Shown here: positions 14,899 through 17,129 of the stretch, one piece after another
Position numbering within the stretch: the first letter of the stretch is position 1
How the letters are laid out: each line of letters begins with the position of its first letter
Assembly (NCBI GenBank): GCA_036741235.1
Contig: DAINSQ010000105.1
Location: 1 to 17,129 of the forward strand
Reading direction: 5' to 3'
Source: JABWBR01 sp036741235
Lineage (GTDB): Bacteria > Bacteroidota > Bacteroidia > Chitinophagales > Saprospiraceae
DNA length: 17,129 nt
Notes under the pieces: generated by a model
Told to the model about the DNA's origin: nothing
Databases searched by the model: none
Seen by the model: the letters and a program-made list of their open reading frames with translations, nothing else
Translations under genes and position numbers: made by a program

Positions 14899-15868
14899 CA
14901 CTGCTCTCCTTATTAACATCAATCGTCAATTCCAGCAGTTTGGAAGTCCCGTCGTCATTATCGGTGACGGCCAGGGCGCGCAACGGGTTGCCGCCGGACA
15001 AGCAGGCGATAGACTCCAGTTTGTCGATTGCCATGTCGCCTTGCGGGGTGGTGACGGGCGCAAGCCATAGCAATTCGGCTTTGCCTTGGGCAGTAAGGCG
15101 TAGACCGCCGACGTAGCTGCCCAATATCTCGCCGTCGTCGTACCAGTTGTCGGTGTCTTCTACCGTAGCGGTAAACAAAATCCAGTTTTCGCCGGGGACC
15201 AGGCATGCGCCGGAGAAACCCATTTGTATCCCATTATGCGGGGGGAGCGCTACCGCCTTTATGTCAACAGTCAAAGGGGTCGGGGCAGGCGCCTCCAGGG
15301 CAGCAAGCAGCGCCGGCCAAGAGACCGAGGCGATAAAATTGCGGCCGCGATTGAATAAATGCAAGGTATCGCCTGCTATCACAGCGCCCTCTATATTGAG
15401 GGCATCGTCGGCGATGCCGGTGATATCGCAAATAGACCGGTACAAAAAGCCGAGGTCGTAGGCCCGGGATTGGCCCGGTTCAGCCGGAAAAAACAAATAC
15501 ATCGAATCGCGTTGGGGCGACAGGCTGCCCGAGCCGAATAACGCCAGGCAATATTTGCCGTCGACTAAACCCTCTGCCATACTTTCTATATCTGGCTTCA
15601 ATGGCTTGGGAATGCGTTGCAGGCCCGCAAAATGCGGTAGCAGGGGGTACGTATTGGTCAGTTGTAGATTCGCGTCAAATTGGTAAATTGAAGAAGCGTC
15701 ATCACCGGCAATATAAATACTGTCGCCCCACATGCCAAGGGCTGAGGCGGAAGGAACCTGCCCGAGAAAAACGACTTTCTCAAGCACAACGTTGCGCTGG
15801 TTATTCATGTCACTACAATTGCCAAACAACAGCAAAGCTGCGAAAAACAAAGGGCATTTTATCTTCAT
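14891..15868 (-). CDS. Putative lipoprotein with propeller-like sequence
   Basis: The product is 325 aa from the ATG at 15868; an upstream ATG at 15892 would only add a basic tail to the n-region. The signal peptide ends in LLLFGNC with Cys18 as the candidate lipid-bearing residue, though Asn at -1 is unusual for a lipobox. The rest is beta-rich with repeated short blocks (GMWGDSIYIAGDDASSIYQFD, GLVDGKYCLALFGSGS, GAVIAGDTLHLFNRG, LRALAVTDNDDGTSKLLEL), which suggests a beta-propeller facing the periplasm. It resembles uncharacterised Bacteroidota lipoproteins of this length (possibly DUF6929, recalled and not checked). No enzyme motif is seen. Confidence 0.72.
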   Translation of the reverse strand: MKIKCPLFFAALLLFGNCSDMNNQRNVVLEKVVFLGQVPSASALGMWGDSIYIAGDDASSIYQFDANLQLTNTYPLLPHFAGLQRIPKPLKPDIESMAEGLVDGKYCLALFGSGSLSPQRDSMYLFFPAEPGQSRAYDLGFLYRSICDITGIADDALNIEGAVIAGDTLHLFNRGRNFIASVSWPALLAALEAPAPTPLTVDIKAVALPPHNGIQMGFSGACLVPGENWILFTATVEDTDNWYDDGEILGSYVGGLRLTAQGKAELLWLAPVTTPQGDMAIDKLESIACLSGGNPLRALAVTDNDDGTSKLLELTIDVNKESSEK

Positions 15869-15984
15869 CTTTTTAGCTTTAGACGACCGCATATACTTCG
15901 AGACAGCTTGTACACCATTACAATCATCGGCATTTCATCCCGTCTATCATGCAAATCAACGAAATCTGTGTATATCTTGCGCCG

Positions 15985-16731
15985 ATGAACCTGTCAGCAC
16001 TTTCAAATGGCGATTGGATATGGTTATGCCTGGGCGCCTTGCTCATCGGCATGGCCAAAGCCGGCATCAGCGGAGTGGGTATGCTGGCAGTGCCTATCAT
16101 GGCTGCCATATTCGGCGGCAAGCCCTCGTCGGGGCTGGTACTGCCCATGCTGATCATTGCCGATATGTTTGCGGTTGTGTATTACAAACGCCATGCACAA
16201 TGGCCGCATATCTGGGCTTTGTTGCCGGCGGCGGCGCTGGGCGTTTTACTGGGGCTGGCGGTGGGTTATTGGGCCGACGACCGGCTTTTTGCACAGCTGA
16301 TCGCCATTATTGTTTTTGCCAGTCTGGGACTGATGCTGTGGCAGGAATTCCGCGGACTGCCCGCCCGGTTTACCGGCAATCGCATTTTCTCGTGGACCTT
16401 CGGACTGCTGGGCGGCTTCAGCACCATGATAGGCAATGCCGCAGGCCCGGTGCTCAACACTTATCTGCTCAGCACACGCCTTTCCAAAGATCATTTTATC
16501 GGCACCGCCGCCTGGTTTTTCTTTATCGTCAACCTTTTTAAGCTGCCTTTTCATATCTGGGTATGGCATACCGTAAACAAGGAAAGCATTTTACTCAACC
16601 TGGCCGTCATTCCGGCCATTGCGCTCGGCATTTACATCGGTATTCGGACGGTGAGACTCATTCCGGAAAGGGAATTCAGGTATTTTATTATCGTTGCTAC
16701 TATTGTGGCGTCGCTTAAATTGTTGTGGTAG
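15985..16731 (+). CDS. TauE/SafE-family (sulfite exporter type) permease
   Basis: This 248-aa membrane protein has about eight hydrophobic segments in two similar halves. The first carries IGMAKAGISGVGMLAVPIMAAIFGGKPSSGLVLPMLIIADM, the second GLLGGFSTMIGNAAGPVLNTYLL; both are typical of the family (formerly DUF81). Family members move sulfite, sulfoacetate and related organosulfur anions, but most are uncharacterised, so no substrate is assigned. The ATG at 15985 is favoured over 15949 because TATCTTGC (15973-15980) just upstream looks like a -7 box that would give a nearly leaderless transcript; no TTG lies at the -33 distance. It is divergent from the lipoprotein gene. Confidence 0.88.
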   Translation: MNLSALSNGDWIWLCLGALLIGMAKAGISGVGMLAVPIMAAIFGGKPSSGLVLPMLIIADMFAVVYYKRHAQWPHIWALLPAAALGVLLGLAVGYWADDRLFAQLIAIIVFASLGLMLWQEFRGLPARFTGNRIFSWTFGLLGGFSTMIGNAAGPVLNTYLLSTRLSKDHFIGTAAWFFFIVNLFKLPFHIWVWHTVNKESILLNLAVIPAIALGIYIGIRTVRLIPEREFRYFIIVATIVASLKLLW

Positions 16732-16786
16732 AAGCCTCGTTTTTTGTAGCGGAAATGCGATTTCAAGCCATTTCAGGTTAATACTA

Positions 16787-16817
16787 TTGACTTGTAAAGA
16801 TTTTTAACTTACCTTGC
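16787..16817 (+). promoter_or_regulatory. Candidate promoter for the last, partial gene
   Basis: TTG (16787-16789) and TACCTTGC (16810-16817) are separated by 20 bp. The -7 box is a shortened TAnnTTG. Transcription from here gives a leader of about 170 nt that contains both hairpins below. Confidence 0.42.
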
Positions 16818-16841
16818 ACTAATCATTAATTAAAGGAGTGC

Positions 16842-16933
16842 CCCGTTTCTCTCCACCGAAACGGGTATGTGTTTGTCTTGATCGTCATTTATGCGGGGTA
16901 TTATTCTCACGCTAACGGGTATAATCGTTAGCG
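16842..16933 (+). promoter_or_regulatory. Structured leader: two hairpins of identical geometry
   Basis: Hairpin 1: CCCGTTTC (16842-16849) and GAAACGGG (16858-16865), 8-bp stem, 8-nt loop. Hairpin 2: CGCTAACG (16910-16917) and CGTTAGCG (16926-16933), 8-bp stem, 8-nt loop. Both stems are perfect. AACGGGTAT occurs in each, at the 3' arm of hairpin 1 and at the arm-loop border of hairpin 2. They lie in the predicted long leader of the partial gene. Neither is followed by a strong T-run. The rest of the 16732-16995 gap is AT-rich and holds no gene. Confidence 0.5.
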
Positions 16934-16995
16934 GTCGTATTTGTTTATATTAAACTTTTTTTCAGCTTATTATATAACTATTAAAAAGAAAATGC

Positions 16996-17129
16996 ATGAA
17001 CCCGTTTGAAAGATTATTGCGAATTTTTGAGGGGGGGGCTAATTTTATTTTGTCGCTCACCGCTCGCCGGCGCCCCCCTTTGCTGAATCTACTAATGCTA
17101 TTCGTGCTGGTTATGATGCCTTACGACTA
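16996..17129 (+). CDS. 5' end of a gene running off the window; possible exported protein with a G8 tract
   Basis: Forty-four codons are visible from the ATG at 16996; the overlapping ATG at 16992 hits a stop after five codons. The N-terminus is MNPFERLLRIFEGGANF, then a basic ARRRPP and a hydrophobic run (LLNLLMLFVLVMMP), which looks like a signal peptide or anchor with a long n-region. The gene's identity is unknown. Codons 12-15 contain eight consecutive Gs (17031-17038). One added G gives TAA immediately after the tract; one lost G gives a TGA about 18 codons on. The long hairpin-bearing leader upstream also points to post-transcriptional control. Confidence 0.6.
   Translation, partial: MNPFERLLRIFEGGANFILSLTARRRPPLLNLLMLFVLVMMPYD

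Noticed and set aside
15732..16541. Alternative plus-strand frame overlapping the lipoprotein and the TauE-like gene
   Set aside because: It overlaps two well-supported genes in other frames and lacks the hydrophobic pattern the TauE frame shows clearly.
16842..16865. First leader hairpin as the terminator of the TauE-like gene
   Set aside because: It is 110 bp past that stop, lies after a candidate promoter and is followed by only scattered Ts.

Overview
The window looks like a chromosomal segment of a Bacteroidota bacterium, most likely from the Saprospiria (inference). It has a TonB-dependent receptor with a CarboxypepD_reg-like N-terminus, an HYC_CC_PP-type small Cys-rich protein, short-leader promoters that fit the Bacteroidota -33 TTG / -7 TAnnTTTG pattern, and almost no Shine-Dalgarno sequences. 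I see no rRNA, tRNA, transposase, phage or CRISPR. Most of it is ordinary metabolic and transport genes, in small units with frequent strand switches.

Left part (1-4581): a composite palindromic intergenic element; a PLP beta-eliminating lyase whose active-site residues are those of tyrosine phenol-lyase rather than tryptophanase; a four-helix membrane protein of unknown function; a heptanucleotide repeat that runs into the end of the next gene; then a divergent pair, a PaaE-like flavin/2Fe-2S reductase (-) and an AlkB-type non-haem di-iron alkane monooxygenase (+). The reductase is a plausible electron donor for AlkB, and no rubredoxin gene is nearby.

Middle (4595-10765): an operon of an HYC_CC_PP-family small protein followed by a TonB-dependent receptor with a CCxxxxC motif beside its plug, probably a metal-related outer-membrane uptake unit. 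Divergent from it, behind a perfect 9-bp inverted repeat, is nadA (quinolinate synthase), then an orphan cytosolic molybdopterin oxidoreductase ending in a bidirectional-looking terminator.

Arsenic operon (10838-12926, minus strand): arsR, arsC (thioredoxin type, extended N-terminus) and an ACR3-family permease, with ATTGCAAT-type palindromes ahead of arsR and arsC. The permease has no cysteine at all and carries Ser and Arg where ACR3 proteins normally have the essential Cys and a Trp.

Right part (13052-17129): tryptophan 2,3-dioxygenase, an unrecognised soluble protein, a putative lipoprotein with propeller-like sequence, and a TauE/SafE-type permease. Last comes a long structured leader with two hairpins of identical geometry, ahead of a gene that runs off the window. 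That gene has a G8 tract 12-15 codons after its start, where a gain or loss of one base would bring an early stop, so it is a phase-variation candidate.

The points most worth a second look are the cysteine-free ACR3, the twin-hairpin leader with the G8 tract, the HYC_CC_PP/receptor unit, the nadA inverted repeat and the lyase specificity.
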